Source of the DNA: JBOGOC01 sp050747525
Lineage (GTDB): Bacteria > Acidobacteriota > Polarisedimenticolia > JACPZX01 > DASXTC01
DNA length: 64,000 nt
Direction of reading: 5' to 3'
NCBI GenBank assembly: GCA_050747525.1
Contig: JBOGOC010000036.1
Coordinates: 3,187 to 67,186, forward strand
The translations under genes were made by a program, and so were the position numbers. Position 1 is the first letter of the stretch, and the number at the start of each line of letters is the position of its first letter. The notes below the pieces were generated by a model that saw only the letters and a program-made list of their open reading frames with translations, was not told the origin of the DNA and did no database searches. This document shows positions 57,180-64,000 of the stretch, in pieces.

Positions 57180-58097
57180 GTGCGCTTGACACGTGTCTCT
57201 CCCTCCGGCCCTCAGGAGATCCAGGACGCCTGCCTGCAGGATCTGGACGCTCTGCTCCCCGGCGCCTCGGTGCTGGCACGGAGCGTGCCCATCCCCGATC
57301 TCGGCACCCTCGATCTGATCGCTTCGGAGCGTGAAGGACGGCTGGCCCTGGTCTCGTTCCACCTGCGGGCCGGCGCGAGCGACGTGGCCGCGGCGCTGGC
57401 GCGCTGGGACTGGATCTGCCGGAACCTCCCCACCCTTCGCTCGCTGGGATACGCATCGGGTCCCGATCTCACGGCCGACCCGCGCCTCGTCCTCGTCGCG
57501 CTGCGCGCCAGCCACGGCGCCCGCCGGCTGGCCGGCTGCATCGCGCGGCCCGCGATCGAGCTGCAGAAAGCGGCGCTCGTGCGCGCGCACGACGGCGTGA
57601 GCCTGCTCCTGGATCCGGTGGCTCCCCTGCACCCGGCGGCGCATCCTTCCGCCAGCGTCGAGCCTCTGCTGGGAGGGTTGCCCGCGGGCCAGGCGCGATC
57701 CCTGGTGCGGCGCCTGGTGGAGCAGCTGCGCGGAGACGGGTACGGCTTCGCCGTGATCGAGGGGGGCGTGGACATGGAGCGCCAGGGCCGGCTCGTCGGA
57801 TCGGTGCTGGCCACGACGGGAGGCGTGGAGGCGCGGCGCGCGAGCGACGCCCGCTCGATGCGGGTGGACACCGACGAAGACTGTCAGGAAGCGTTTCGAT
57901 TCCTGACCCTGGCCGCGAAGCCGCTCCCGGCATCCCCCGAGCCGGCCGCCGGCCGCCGGGTTGTCGCACCCCTCTCCCCCGAGGAGATCCACGAGCTGGA
58001 ACGGGCCCTGCCGCCGTCTCCCCCGCATCCGCCCTCTCGAAGCGCGTCCCATGGACGGGAGGGCTCATCCTCATCCCGCTTCGAGGTCGAGAACTGA
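57180..58097 (+). CDS. Nuclease-fold-like protein with degenerate PD-(D/E)XK core, unknown function
   Basis: A 305-residue protein. Residues about 25-120 have the shape of RecB/DUF91-type nuclease domains: VPIPDLGTLDLIASEREGRL (Asp of the motif II position), followed by a strand ALVSFHLRAG where active enzymes have E-x-K, then AAALARWDWICRNLPTLRSL and PRLVLVALRASHGARRLAG. Because the E-x-K is replaced by S-x-H, catalysis is doubtful. The second half, with LVRRLVEQLRGDGYGFAVIE and VDTDEDCQEAFRFLTL, is unassigned; a Pro/Ser-rich tail follows. GTG start with GGGAG 6 nt upstream. The stop overlaps the MinD-like start (TGATG). Confidence 0.5.
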   Translation: MRLTRVSPSGPQEIQDACLQDLDALLPGASVLARSVPIPDLGTLDLIASEREGRLALVSFHLRAGASDVAAALARWDWICRNLPTLRSLGYASGPDLTADPRLVLVALRASHGARRLAGCIARPAIELQKAALVRAHDGVSLLLDPVAPLHPAAHPSASVEPLLGGLPAGQARSLVRRLVEQLRGDGYGFAVIEGGVDMERQGRLVGSVLATTGGVEARRASDARSMRVDTDEDCQEAFRFLTLAAKPLPASPEPAAGRRVVAPLSPEEIHELERALPPSPPHPPSRSASHGREGSSSSRFEVEN

Positions 58098-59062
58098 TGA
58101 CCACACGCCGCCGGGCCCTGGGGCGTGGGCTGGACGACCTGAGCCACAACTCGTTCACGTCCCTGGTGGAGGACGTTCCCATGACGGGGCGCGCGGCCGA
58201 CGCGGTGGCCGAGGTCCCGGCAGATGCTCCCATGCCGTCCTCCCCAGCCACGCTGCACGTCGCCGCGGTCACCAGCGGAAAGGGAGGGACCGGAAAGAGC
58301 GTGCTCGCGAGCAACCTGGGGGTCCTGCTCTCGCGCCCCGGCCCGTGCACCATCCTTGACGCCGATCTCTGCCTCGCCAACATCCATCTGATGTACGGCC
58401 TGTCGCCGTCGCGCACGGCAGCCCACCTGGTCTCGGGAGAGGCCTCGCTGGACGACGCGCTGCTGGAAGGCCCCGGCGGCGTGCGTGTGATCGCGGGAGG
58501 GTCCGGCATCCCCGAGATGGCCGGCCTGAACGCGGGCAGGTTGAAGACGCTGGCCCTCGCGCTGGCCCCGCTCGAGCCCTCCGGAGGCTGGCTCGTGGTG
58601 GACATGCCGGCCGGTCTGGACCGCCAGTCGCTGCTGTTCCTGCTGGCGGCGGATCAGGTGCTGGTGGTGACCACGGAAGACATCACCGCCCTCACCGACG
58701 CGTACGCCGTGATCAAGACGCTCGTGTCCCACCAGCCCGGGACGAATCTGAGCGTGGTGGTGAACCAGGCACGCACGCACGAGGGGGCGCTGGAGGCTTA
58801 CCACCGGATCGCGCACGTCTGCCGCAGGTTTCTCCGACGCGAGATCGGACTCGCGGGGATCGTTCCAGCCGACCTCGCCGTCGAGCGGTCCGTGGCATCG
58901 CGGCACCCGCTGGTCCTGTCCGAACCGCATGCCGCCGCCGCACGGGCGATCGCCGCCGTGGCACGGCAGATGCCGGCCTCGGCCGGCGCCGGCCGGCACG
59001 CGGACGGTGGCTTCTCCTCCCGCTTCGCCCGTCTGGTGGACGGCCCCCTGTTCAGCGCATGA
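58097..59062 (+). CDS. MinD/FlhG-like ATPase with ParB-like N-terminal peptide
   Basis: A 321-residue deviant-Walker-A ATPase. SGKGGTGKS (60-68) with the signature lysine, TILDADLCLANIHLMYGL (A'), LVVDMPAGLDRQS (Walker B) place it with MinD/FlhG/YlxH. The first 16 residues MTTRRRALGRGLDDLSH are unlike MinD but closely resemble the ParA-stimulating N-terminus of chromosomal ParB (RRGLGRGLSALL in Caulobacter, SGLGRGLEALL in Thermus). No DNA-binding ParB core is present. The ATG at 58097 overlaps the preceding stop; the ParA-like gene overlaps at the other end (ATGA). MinD's membrane-targeting C-terminal helix is not obvious. Its cargo or partner is unknown. Confidence 0.8.
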   Translation: MTTRRRALGRGLDDLSHNSFTSLVEDVPMTGRAADAVAEVPADAPMPSSPATLHVAAVTSGKGGTGKSVLASNLGVLLSRPGPCTILDADLCLANIHLMYGLSPSRTAAHLVSGEASLDDALLEGPGGVRVIAGGSGIPEMAGLNAGRLKTLALALAPLEPSGGWLVVDMPAGLDRQSLLFLLAADQVLVVTTEDITALTDAYAVIKTLVSHQPGTNLSVVVNQARTHEGALEAYHRIAHVCRRFLRREIGLAGIVPADLAVERSVASRHPLVLSEPHAAAARAIAAVARQMPASAGAGRHADGGFSSRFARLVDGPLFSA

Positions 59063-59877
59063 GGAACGATGTGCGGATCATCAGCGTGATGAACCAGAAG
59101 GGGGGATGCGGCAAGACCACCACGGCCGTGAACCTGGCCGGCGCCCTGCAGTCGAAGGGACGCAGCGTGCTGGTGGTGGACATGGACCCGCAGGCCCACG
59201 CCACCATGGCGCTCAACGGCCGCCTGCAGTCTCCGATCCGGCGCACCATCCACGATCCCCTCATGAGGCGGCACGGCCTGGAGCCCATCCTGGTCAGCTC
59301 CGGCCCGGGTCTGGATCTGGCCCCTTCGGGAGACGACCTGCTGTTCGCCGAGCGCGACCTGGGAAGCGGCGAGGCGGGAGAGGATCGCCTCAGCGAGTGC
59401 CTGCGCCTTTCGGCCCTGGAGCACGACTTCGTGCTGATCGACTGTCCCCCCAGCCTCGGACCGCTCACACTCAACGCCCTGAGGGCGTGCGACGAGATCA
59501 TGGTGCCGGTCGAGACCGGGTTCTTCTCGCTGAACGGCGTGAGCGGGTTCCTGCGCGCGCTGCGCCGCTACCGGCGCGGCTGGCTCGTCGAGAAGCGCAT
59601 CCGCGCCCTGGCCACGCTGGTGGACCTCCGCACGTCGTTCTCCCGCGAAGTGGTCGACGAGATGCGACGTTTCTTCGGCGCCGTGCTGTACGACACGGTC
59701 ATCCGTCATAACGTGCGGCTCAAGGAAGCCGCGTCGTTCGGTCTCCCCATCACCGAGTACGATCGCCGATGCCGGGGGAGCGCCGATCACATGGCGCTGG
59801 CCGACGAGGTCCTGGCCGATGGGCCCGTGAGGTTCGATGAACGATCCGCTCCTGTTGCTGAGCCAGCTGCACGGTGA
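59059..59877 (+). CDS. ParA-like partition ATPase
   Basis: A 272-residue ParA/Soj-type ATPase: MNQKGGCGKTTTAVNLAGAL (deviant Walker A, Lys14 and Lys19), VLVVDMDPQAHATMAL (A'), DFVLIDCPPSLGPLTLNALR (Walker B), and VPVETGFFSLNGVSGFLRAL, the ParA stretch before the nucleotide-sensing region. It would polymerise or form a gradient on DNA, driven by a ParB-like activator. No parB or parS-like repeat lies nearby, and the only ParB-like sequence is the peptide on the MinD-like protein directly upstream. It overlaps that gene by 4 nt and the next gene by 41 nt. Confidence 0.85.
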   Translation: MRNDVRIISVMNQKGGCGKTTTAVNLAGALQSKGRSVLVVDMDPQAHATMALNGRLQSPIRRTIHDPLMRRHGLEPILVSSGPGLDLAPSGDDLLFAERDLGSGEAGEDRLSECLRLSALEHDFVLIDCPPSLGPLTLNALRACDEIMVPVETGFFSLNGVSGFLRALRRYRRGWLVEKRIRALATLVDLRTSFSREVVDEMRRFFGAVLYDTVIRHNVRLKEAASFGLPITEYDRRCRGSADHMALADEVLADGPVRFDERSAPVAEPAAR

Positions 59878-60229
59878 GGGGCGTGTCACCTGCCGGGCCC
59901 TCCAGGCGGCCGGCTTCCTGACGCTCCGCAGTGTCGCCGGCGCCACGGTGACGGAGATCTCGGATCGGGCTCACCTGAGCGCGCGCAGCGCGGGCCGCCT
60001 GCGCGATGGCGCTCACCAGCTCATCGAGCAGGGAATGGAGCCCGATCGGATCTCCCCCGCCACCGGCCGGCGCAACCGCCGGCCCGCGCGGGCTCGCAAG
60101 GACAGCTCACCTCCCGCCGAGCCTCAGGAGGCCATCAGGAGCCCCGGGGTCCTGCACGAGGAAGCCGCGCTGCTGCGCGGAGAGGAGCCGCCCGGCGGGA
60201 GCCCGTCAAAGACCGCGCCGCGCGCCTGA
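59837..60229 (+). CDS. Helix-hairpin-helix protein with disordered tail
   Basis: A 130-residue protein. Residues 3-66 (LLLLSQLHGEGRVTCRALQA, then FLTLRSVAGATVTEISDRA and LSARSAGRLRDGAHQLIEQG) form two helix-hairpin-helix-like units of the RecA/TopoI/DNA ligase type, which normally bind DNA backbone nonspecifically. The rest is Pro/Arg/Glu-rich and probably disordered. It starts inside the ParA-like gene with a 41-bp overlap, so it is coupled and likely functions with it. It could supply the DNA contact that a ParB would give; this is inference. Confidence 0.6.
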   Translation: MNDPLLLLSQLHGEGRVTCRALQAAGFLTLRSVAGATVTEISDRAHLSARSAGRLRDGAHQLIEQGMEPDRISPATGRRNRRPARARKDSSPPAEPQEAIRSPGVLHEEAALLRGEEPPGGSPSKTAPRA

Positions 60230-60239
60230 AACGGCCTCA

Positions 60240-60268
60240 TTTACACCCCTCGGGGCATGCAGTAGGAT
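60240..60268 (+). promoter_or_regulatory. Promoter of the 110-residue protein
   Basis: TTTACA (60240-60245), 17-nt spacer containing the CCCC/GGGG dyad, TAGGAT (60263-60268). The leader of about 66 nt ends in AGGAGG, 7 nt before the start codon. Confidence 0.45.
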
Positions 60269-60340
60269 GAGGGCTCCGTATCGATCGCCGACAGGCGTCA
60301 GGCGTCCATCCACCAGGAACCACACCCAGGAGGATGTGTC

Positions 60341-60673
60341 ATGCCGCAGGCCCCCCCCCGGACGGCCAGGGCCCGCAAGGGCCGCAAGATGACCTCGCAG
60401 GAAGCCGTGCTTCTCAACACCCGCCGTGGCGAGCCTCTGATCAGCGGAGTGACCGACGGCGAGACCTTTCATCTGATTGTCGAGCCCTCGTCCGCCCCGC
60501 GCCGCATCGCCTCGCCGCGCGGAGAGACGCGAAGCCTTTTCCAGGACGTGGAGCCTCTAGCCGATCAGAACTCCGGGCCGCGCATCACGGAGCGCGAGGA
60601 GCTGGCCCACGCCGGACTCCCCTACCGGTTCGTCCTGGCCTGCAGCGGCAGCATCAAGGACGACCACAGCTGA
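60341..60673 (+). CDS. Small hypothetical protein (110 aa)
   Basis: A 110-residue protein of unknown family. The N-terminal 17 residues are basic (Arg/Lys-rich). A short region DGETFHLIVEPSSAPRRIAS looks like a beta-strand pair, and the C-terminal third ends LPYRFVLACSGSIKDDHS. No signal peptide or membrane helix. AGGAGG before the ATG and a separate promoter suggest it is a real gene. Convergent with mtaB with 3 nt between stops. I can say nothing on function. Confidence 0.55.
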   Translation: MPQAPPRTARARKGRKMTSQEAVLLNTRRGEPLISGVTDGETFHLIVEPSSAPRRIASPRGETRSLFQDVEPLADQNSGPRITEREELAHAGLPYRFVLACSGSIKDDHS

Positions 60674-60676
60674 GGC

Positions 60677-61963
60677 TTAAGCGGCGCCGGGAACTCCGTC
60701 CACCATCCCGCGCAGGGTGACGTCCTTCCATTGATGGGGAGGAGCGTCCCCGTCGAGGGCAACCTCGATGAAGTTGGAGGTGAGCGCCCGCTGCCGGCCG
60801 TCGTTCCGCCGGCCCGAGAGGACCAGCGCCCGCATCGTTCGCCCCGCCTGGCCGCGCACGAACCCGGCCGACAGCTCGCGTCCCAGGGCACGGAGCTCCT
60901 CTCCTCGCCGGTGCACCTGCGCTCCGGTGGAGCGCGGCTTCAGGGAGGCGGCGGGAGTGCCGGCGCGCGGGGACCAGGTGAACACGTGCAGGTAGGTCAC
61001 GCCCGCCGAGATGAGCACGCTGCGCGTCTGCTCGAACTCGGCCTCCCCTTCCGTGGGAAAGCCGACGATCACGTCGGCCCCCAGCCCGATGTCGGGAACC
61101 ATGCCGCGCAGCCGCGCGGCCGTCTCCAGGTAATCCTTCGCGTGGTAGTTGCGCCGCATGTCGCGCAGCACCGCGTCGGAGCCGCTTTGCAAGGGAACCT
61201 GAAGGTGCCGCGCGAGACGAGGCTCGGCGGCGATGAGCTGGATCAGGCCGGGCGTCACCCGCCGCGGCTCCACCGAGTTGAGACGGATCCGGTAGTCCCC
61301 CTCCACGCGCAGCAGGCGCTCCAGCAGGTGGAGCAGTGTGAGGCGGGGCGAAAGGTCACGCCCGTAGTCTCCCGTGTTCACTCCCGTGAGGACCACTTCG
61401 CGATACCCGGCCTGCAGGATGCGGCGGAAGCGCTCCTCCACGCGCCCTGGCTCGACGCTGCGTGACGCGCCCCGCACCGACGGGATGATGCAGTAGCTGC
61501 ACACCAGGTCGCACCCCTCCTGCACGCGCAGGAAGGCGCGGCTGCGATCGCCGAAATCGGGGAGGCACTCTTCGGCTTCCCTCTCGGCGCAGCCGTCGGC
61601 CAGCGACGCCGGGTCCCGCTGGCGCAGCATATCCAGGATGAGGCGCGCGGCCCGGGGGCGGTCCTCGCGGCGCAGGACCAGGTCCACCTCGGGTATGGCG
61701 GCCAGGGCCGCGGGATCGCGTTCCGCGTAGCAGCCCGTCGCCACGATGAGAGCATGGGGACTTTCGCGCCTCCGCCGGCGCAGGATCTGGCGCGCGTCGG
61801 CGTCCGCGGGAGCGGTCACGGTGCAGGTGTTGACCACGATGACCCGGGCCGCCGCCGGGTCGTCCACCAGCGACGCGGCTCCGCGAAGCGCGCCCGCCAG
61901 CTCGGCCGAGTCGAACTGGTTGAGCTTGCATCCCAGCGTGGTGACGTGCAGGCCGACGCTCAC
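60677..61963 (-). CDS. mtaB: tRNA (t6A37) methylthiotransferase MtaB-like
   Basis: A 428-residue radical-SAM methylthiotransferase that converts t6A37 to ms2t6A in tRNAs reading ANN codons. The N-terminal [4Fe-4S] cysteines are in TLGCKLNQFDSAEL, VVNTCTVT and VATGCYAERDP; the radical-SAM CxxxCxxC is CDLVCSYCIIPSVRG; LTGVNTGDYGRDL and HLQVPLQSGSDAVLRDMRRN are family landmarks, and a TRAM-like tail closes it. The start is GTG 61963, which overlaps the purE stop (GTGA). The long frame upstream is a shadow of purE. Confidence 0.92.
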   Translation of the reverse strand: MSVGLHVTTLGCKLNQFDSAELAGALRGAASLVDDPAAARVIVVNTCTVTAPADADARQILRRRRRESPHALIVATGCYAERDPAALAAIPEVDLVLRREDRPRAARLILDMLRQRDPASLADGCAEREAEECLPDFGDRSRAFLRVQEGCDLVCSYCIIPSVRGASRSVEPGRVEERFRRILQAGYREVVLTGVNTGDYGRDLSPRLTLLHLLERLLRVEGDYRIRLNSVEPRRVTPGLIQLIAAEPRLARHLQVPLQSGSDAVLRDMRRNYHAKDYLETAARLRGMVPDIGLGADVIVGFPTEGEAEFEQTRSVLISAGVTYLHVFTWSPRAGTPAASLKPRSTGAQVHRRGEELRALGRELSAGFVRGQAGRTMRALVLSGRRNDGRQRALTSNFIEVALDGDAPPHQWKDVTLRGMVDGVPGAA

Positions 61964-62484
61964 GACTTGATCTGGCGTTCCAGCGCCTTGGCCTTCGCCT
62001 CGACGTCCTCGGCCATCTTCCGCTTGCGTTGGTGCAGCGCGGCGCGCAGCTCCGGCACGCGCCGTGAGAGGATCTGGACCGCCAGCACTCCCGCGTTGCG
62101 CGCTCCCCACGGACCCACGGCCATGGTGGCCACGGGGACGCCGGGGGGCATCTGCACGCTTGCCAGGAGCGCGTCGAAGCCCGACAGAGGGCTCGAGGCG
62201 AGCGGCACGGCGATGACCGGCAGGATCGTCGAGGCGGCCATCACGCCCGCGAGGTGCGCCGCGCCGCCTGCCCCGGCGATGATGACGTCCAGGCCCCGCT
62301 GCTCCGCGGTGGCGGCATAGCGGGCGGCCATCTCGGGGGAACGATGCGCCGACGCCACCGTCATCTCGTAGCCCACGCCGAAGTCCTCCAGAACGGACGC
62401 GGCCTCCTTCATCACCGGGAGATCGGAGTCGCTCCCCATCACGATCCCCACGTGCACCTCGCGTGGTGCTTCCTGGCTCTTCAT
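61960..62484 (-). CDS. purE: N5-carboxyaminoimidazole ribonucleotide mutase
   Basis: Class I PurE, 174 residues, moving the carboxyl group of N5-CAIR to form CAIR in purine synthesis. VGIVMGSDSDLPVMKEAA, the active-site His stretch VASAHRSPEMAARYAATAE, AGAGGAAHLAGVMAA and VPLASSPLSGFDALLASVQM are all as expected. The extra Lys-rich C-terminal helix (RKRKMAEDVEAKAKALERQI) is longer than average. Its ATG overlaps the purD stop by 4 nt. The PurE reaction needs PurK or direct CO2; no purK is in the window. Confidence 0.96.
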   Translation of the reverse strand: MKSQEAPREVHVGIVMGSDSDLPVMKEAASVLEDFGVGYEMTVASAHRSPEMAARYAATAEQRGLDVIIAGAGGAAHLAGVMAASTILPVIAVPLASSPLSGFDALLASVQMPPGVPVATMAVGPWGARNAGVLAVQILSRRVPELRAALHQRKRKMAEDVEAKAKALERQIKS

Positions 62485-63860
62485 GATCCTCCTCGACCAG
62501 CCATCTGGCGCTCTCGCGCGGCCGCGCGCGCGAGGGCGTCGCGTCCGATGTCGCGGCGATGATGCATCCCCTCGAAGGAAATGCGTGACACTCCGTCATA
62601 GGCGCGGCGCAGGGCCGCGCCCAGGTCTTCTCCCAGGCTCGAGACTGCCAGCACACGCCCGCTCGACGTGACCGTGCGCGCCCCCTTCCCCTCCGGCGGC
62701 TCGACGCGGGTGCCCGCGTGAAACACCTGCGTGCCCTCGAGAGAGGCCAGTGTCTCCACTCCGCGCACCTCGTCGCCGGTGCGCGGACGGCCCGGATACC
62801 CCTGCGCGGCCATCACCACGCAGGCGGCGGCCTCGCGTCGAAACAGATCCCGCGGCAGCTCGTCCAGACGCCCCTCGGCGGCGTCCGCCAGGAGAGGGAC
62901 CAGGTCGGCCTGCAGTCGTGGGAGCAGCACCTGCGTCTCCGGGTCTCCGAAGCGTGCGTTGAATTCGAGGGTCACCGGGACGGGGGGGTCGGACGGAGCT
63001 CCGCCGGCCCCGGGCACGAGCATCAATCCCGCGTAGAGCACGCCACGATACGGGGCCCCTTCCGACGCCATGCCCCGGATAGCAGGCATCACGATACGGC
63101 TCATGATCTCCTGCTCGAGCCCGGCGTCCACGTCGACGGAGGGGGAGATCGCTCCCATCCCTCCCGTGTTGGGTCCTTCGTCACCGTCCCCCACACGCTT
63201 GTAGTCCTGACAGGAGCCCAGGGGCCACGCCCTCTCGCCGTCGCTCAGGACGAAGAAGCTGGCCTCCGTCCCCTCGAGGAAGCGCTCGATCACCACCCGC
63301 CGCCCCGCTTCGCCGAACTCGCCCGACAGCATTCCCTGCACCGCGTCCTCGGCTTCGCGCCGATCCCGGGCGATGGCCACGCCCTTGCCGGCCGCGAGCC
63401 CGTCGGCCTTGATCACCACCGGGAAGATCGCCTCGCGCGATGCGAGGTGGGCACGGGCGGCTTCCATATCCTGCACCACGACGAATGGAGCGGTGGGAAT
63501 GCCGTGGCGGGTCATGAACTCCTTGGCGAAGACCTTGCTCCACTCCAGGCGTGCCGCCGCGCGCGTGGCGCCGAAGACGCGCAGGCCCCGCCGCCGCATC
63601 TCGTCGGCCAGCCCCGCCATCAGCGGCGCTTCGGGTCCCACCACGGTGAGATCGGCGCGCAGCGAGCCGGCCAGGTCGGCCAGGGCCGCCGCATCGTCGA
63701 GCCCTCGGGGGCCCGGCGGCATGCAGACCGCCTCGCCCGCGATCCCCGCGTTGCCCGGCACGCACACGACATCGTCGCGCTTCCGGACGAGTGGGCTTTG
63801 ACGGATCTTCCACACCAGGGCATGCTCGCGCCCACCGCCGCCGATCACGAGGATCTTCAT
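62481..63860 (-). CDS. purD: Phosphoribosylamine--glycine ligase
   Basis: GAR synthetase of 459 residues, ATP-grasp fold. KILVIGGGGREHALVWKI starts the N domain; VVGPEAPLMAGLADEM, VVIKADGLAAGKGVAIARD (ATP-grasp lysine loop), PNTGGMGAISPS and TLEFNARFGDPETQVLLPRL are all conserved. I start at ATG 63860; the frame opens at 63896 but those residues are not family-like. Its stop overlaps purE (ATGA), so purD, purE and mtaB form a tight operon. Confidence 0.96.
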   Translation of the reverse strand: MKILVIGGGGREHALVWKIRQSPLVRKRDDVVCVPGNAGIAGEAVCMPPGPRGLDDAAALADLAGSLRADLTVVGPEAPLMAGLADEMRRRGLRVFGATRAAARLEWSKVFAKEFMTRHGIPTAPFVVVQDMEAARAHLASREAIFPVVIKADGLAAGKGVAIARDRREAEDAVQGMLSGEFGEAGRRVVIERFLEGTEASFFVLSDGERAWPLGSCQDYKRVGDGDEGPNTGGMGAISPSVDVDAGLEQEIMSRIVMPAIRGMASEGAPYRGVLYAGLMLVPGAGGAPSDPPVPVTLEFNARFGDPETQVLLPRLQADLVPLLADAAEGRLDELPRDLFRREAAACVVMAAQGYPGRPRTGDEVRGVETLASLEGTQVFHAGTRVEPPEGKGARTVTSSGRVLAVSSLGEDLGAALRRAYDGVSRISFEGMHHRRDIGRDALARAAARERQMAGRGGS

Positions 63861-63892
63861 GGGGCGAGACTCACACAACCCCCTTCGGAGTG

Positions 63893-64000
63893 TCAACCGC
63901 CGTGGTCGAACAAGTCTCCCGGCAGCTTGCCAGCTTCCATGGCGGCCGGCGGTGGGGAGTGGTCTCCGAGAACGTTCGGCGTCGTGGCGTTGGCCACGAC
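63893..64000 (-). CDS. 3' end of an unidentified gene running off the right edge
   Basis: A 35-codon frame reads in from the window edge and stops 33 nt upstream of purD (TGA at 63893-63895). The residues are LGDHSPPPAAMEAGKLPGDL and similar, without recognisable family. The close spacing to purD supports a C-terminus of the preceding operon gene, but nothing else proves it. Confidence 0.3.
   Translation of the reverse strand, partial: VVANATTPNVLGDHSPPPAAMEAGKLPGDLFDHGG

Noticed and set aside
63868..63896. TTGACA upstream of purD as a promoter
   Set aside because: The -35 is perfect (63891-63896, minus strand) but the sequence at the -10 position is TGAGTC, and it overlaps the end of the preceding frame; no pair can be built.
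1..64000. CRISPR array, rRNA operon, phage or intact IS element
   Set aside because: No series of spaced repeats, no rRNA-like stretch, no integrase, capsid or complete transposase was seen on either strand.

Overview
This is a 64 kb, high-GC, gene-dense bacterial chromosome window with no rRNA, no CRISPR array and no intact insertion sequence. The cell is Gram-negative: it encodes BamD, a Wza-type export lipoprotein, a Wzc-type tyrosine autokinase and an outer-membrane beta-barrel. The order gltX / tRNA-Gln / PASTA protein / rpe / thioesterase / bamD, the mixed Ser/Thr-kinase and CHAT content and the base composition recall Acidobacteriota or a neighbouring phylum. That placement is inference. 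All family names were assigned by eye from motifs; no database search was run.

Layout. (1) 0-4.3 kb: a TPR protein with two tandem Ser/Thr kinase domains (cut by the left edge), two decayed gene fragments, a GT87-like membrane glycosyltransferase and a GFA-family zinc protein. (2) 4.3-10.4 kb, minus strand: gltX, amino-acid dehydrogenase, tRNA-Gln, PASTA protein, rpe, thioesterase, bamD and a small protein. Most junctions overlap by 4 nt, and there is one good promoter in front of gltX. (3) 10.4-14.1 kb: beta-barrel protein, DsbD, EF-P, NUDIX hydrolase, tRNA-Ser(GCU). (4) 14.2-21.2 kb: ECF sigma factor and anti-sigma factor, convergent with an operon of PPIase, M49 peptidase and exported TPR-CHAT protein. 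(5) 21.2-26.7 kb: HTH regulator with SRPBCC protein, a secreted OB-like protein, tRNA-Ser(UGA), serS, and an FkbM methyltransferase lying between two copies of the serS leader.

(6) 26.7-50.7 kb is a large surface-polysaccharide region. It holds galU, methyltransferases, glycosyltransferases, murA, HIT, Wzc-like kinase, WecA-like initiating transferase, Wzx flippase, and a seven-cistron coupled operon. That operon runs wza, carbamoyltransferase remnant, GT4, ligase/polymerase, GT-C-like membrane protein, GT4, GT4. A GT4 / asparagine synthetase pair closes the region. The genes fit one Wzx/Wzy pathway: GalU makes UDP-glucose, the WecA-like enzyme primes the lipid carrier, the GT4 enzymes extend, Wzx flips, the ligase/polymerase assembles, and Wzc/Wza control length and export.

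(7) 50.7-55.4 kb: hydroxyacyl-CoA dehydrogenase, a helicase-nuclease that fuses MrfA-like and MrfB-like modules, and a second FkbM methyltransferase. (8) 55.4-60.7 kb is the least explained part. It has two paralogous 68-residue proteins with complete Shine-Dalgarno sequences and a stand-alone homologue of the cyanophycin synthetase N-domain. Then comes a cassette with its own promoter: nuclease-fold-like protein, MinD-like ATPase, ParA-like ATPase and HhH protein. The MinD-like protein begins with a peptide that looks like the ParA-activating N-terminus of ParB, although no ParB is present. (9) 60.7-64 kb, minus strand: mtaB, purE, purD and the 3' end of one more gene.
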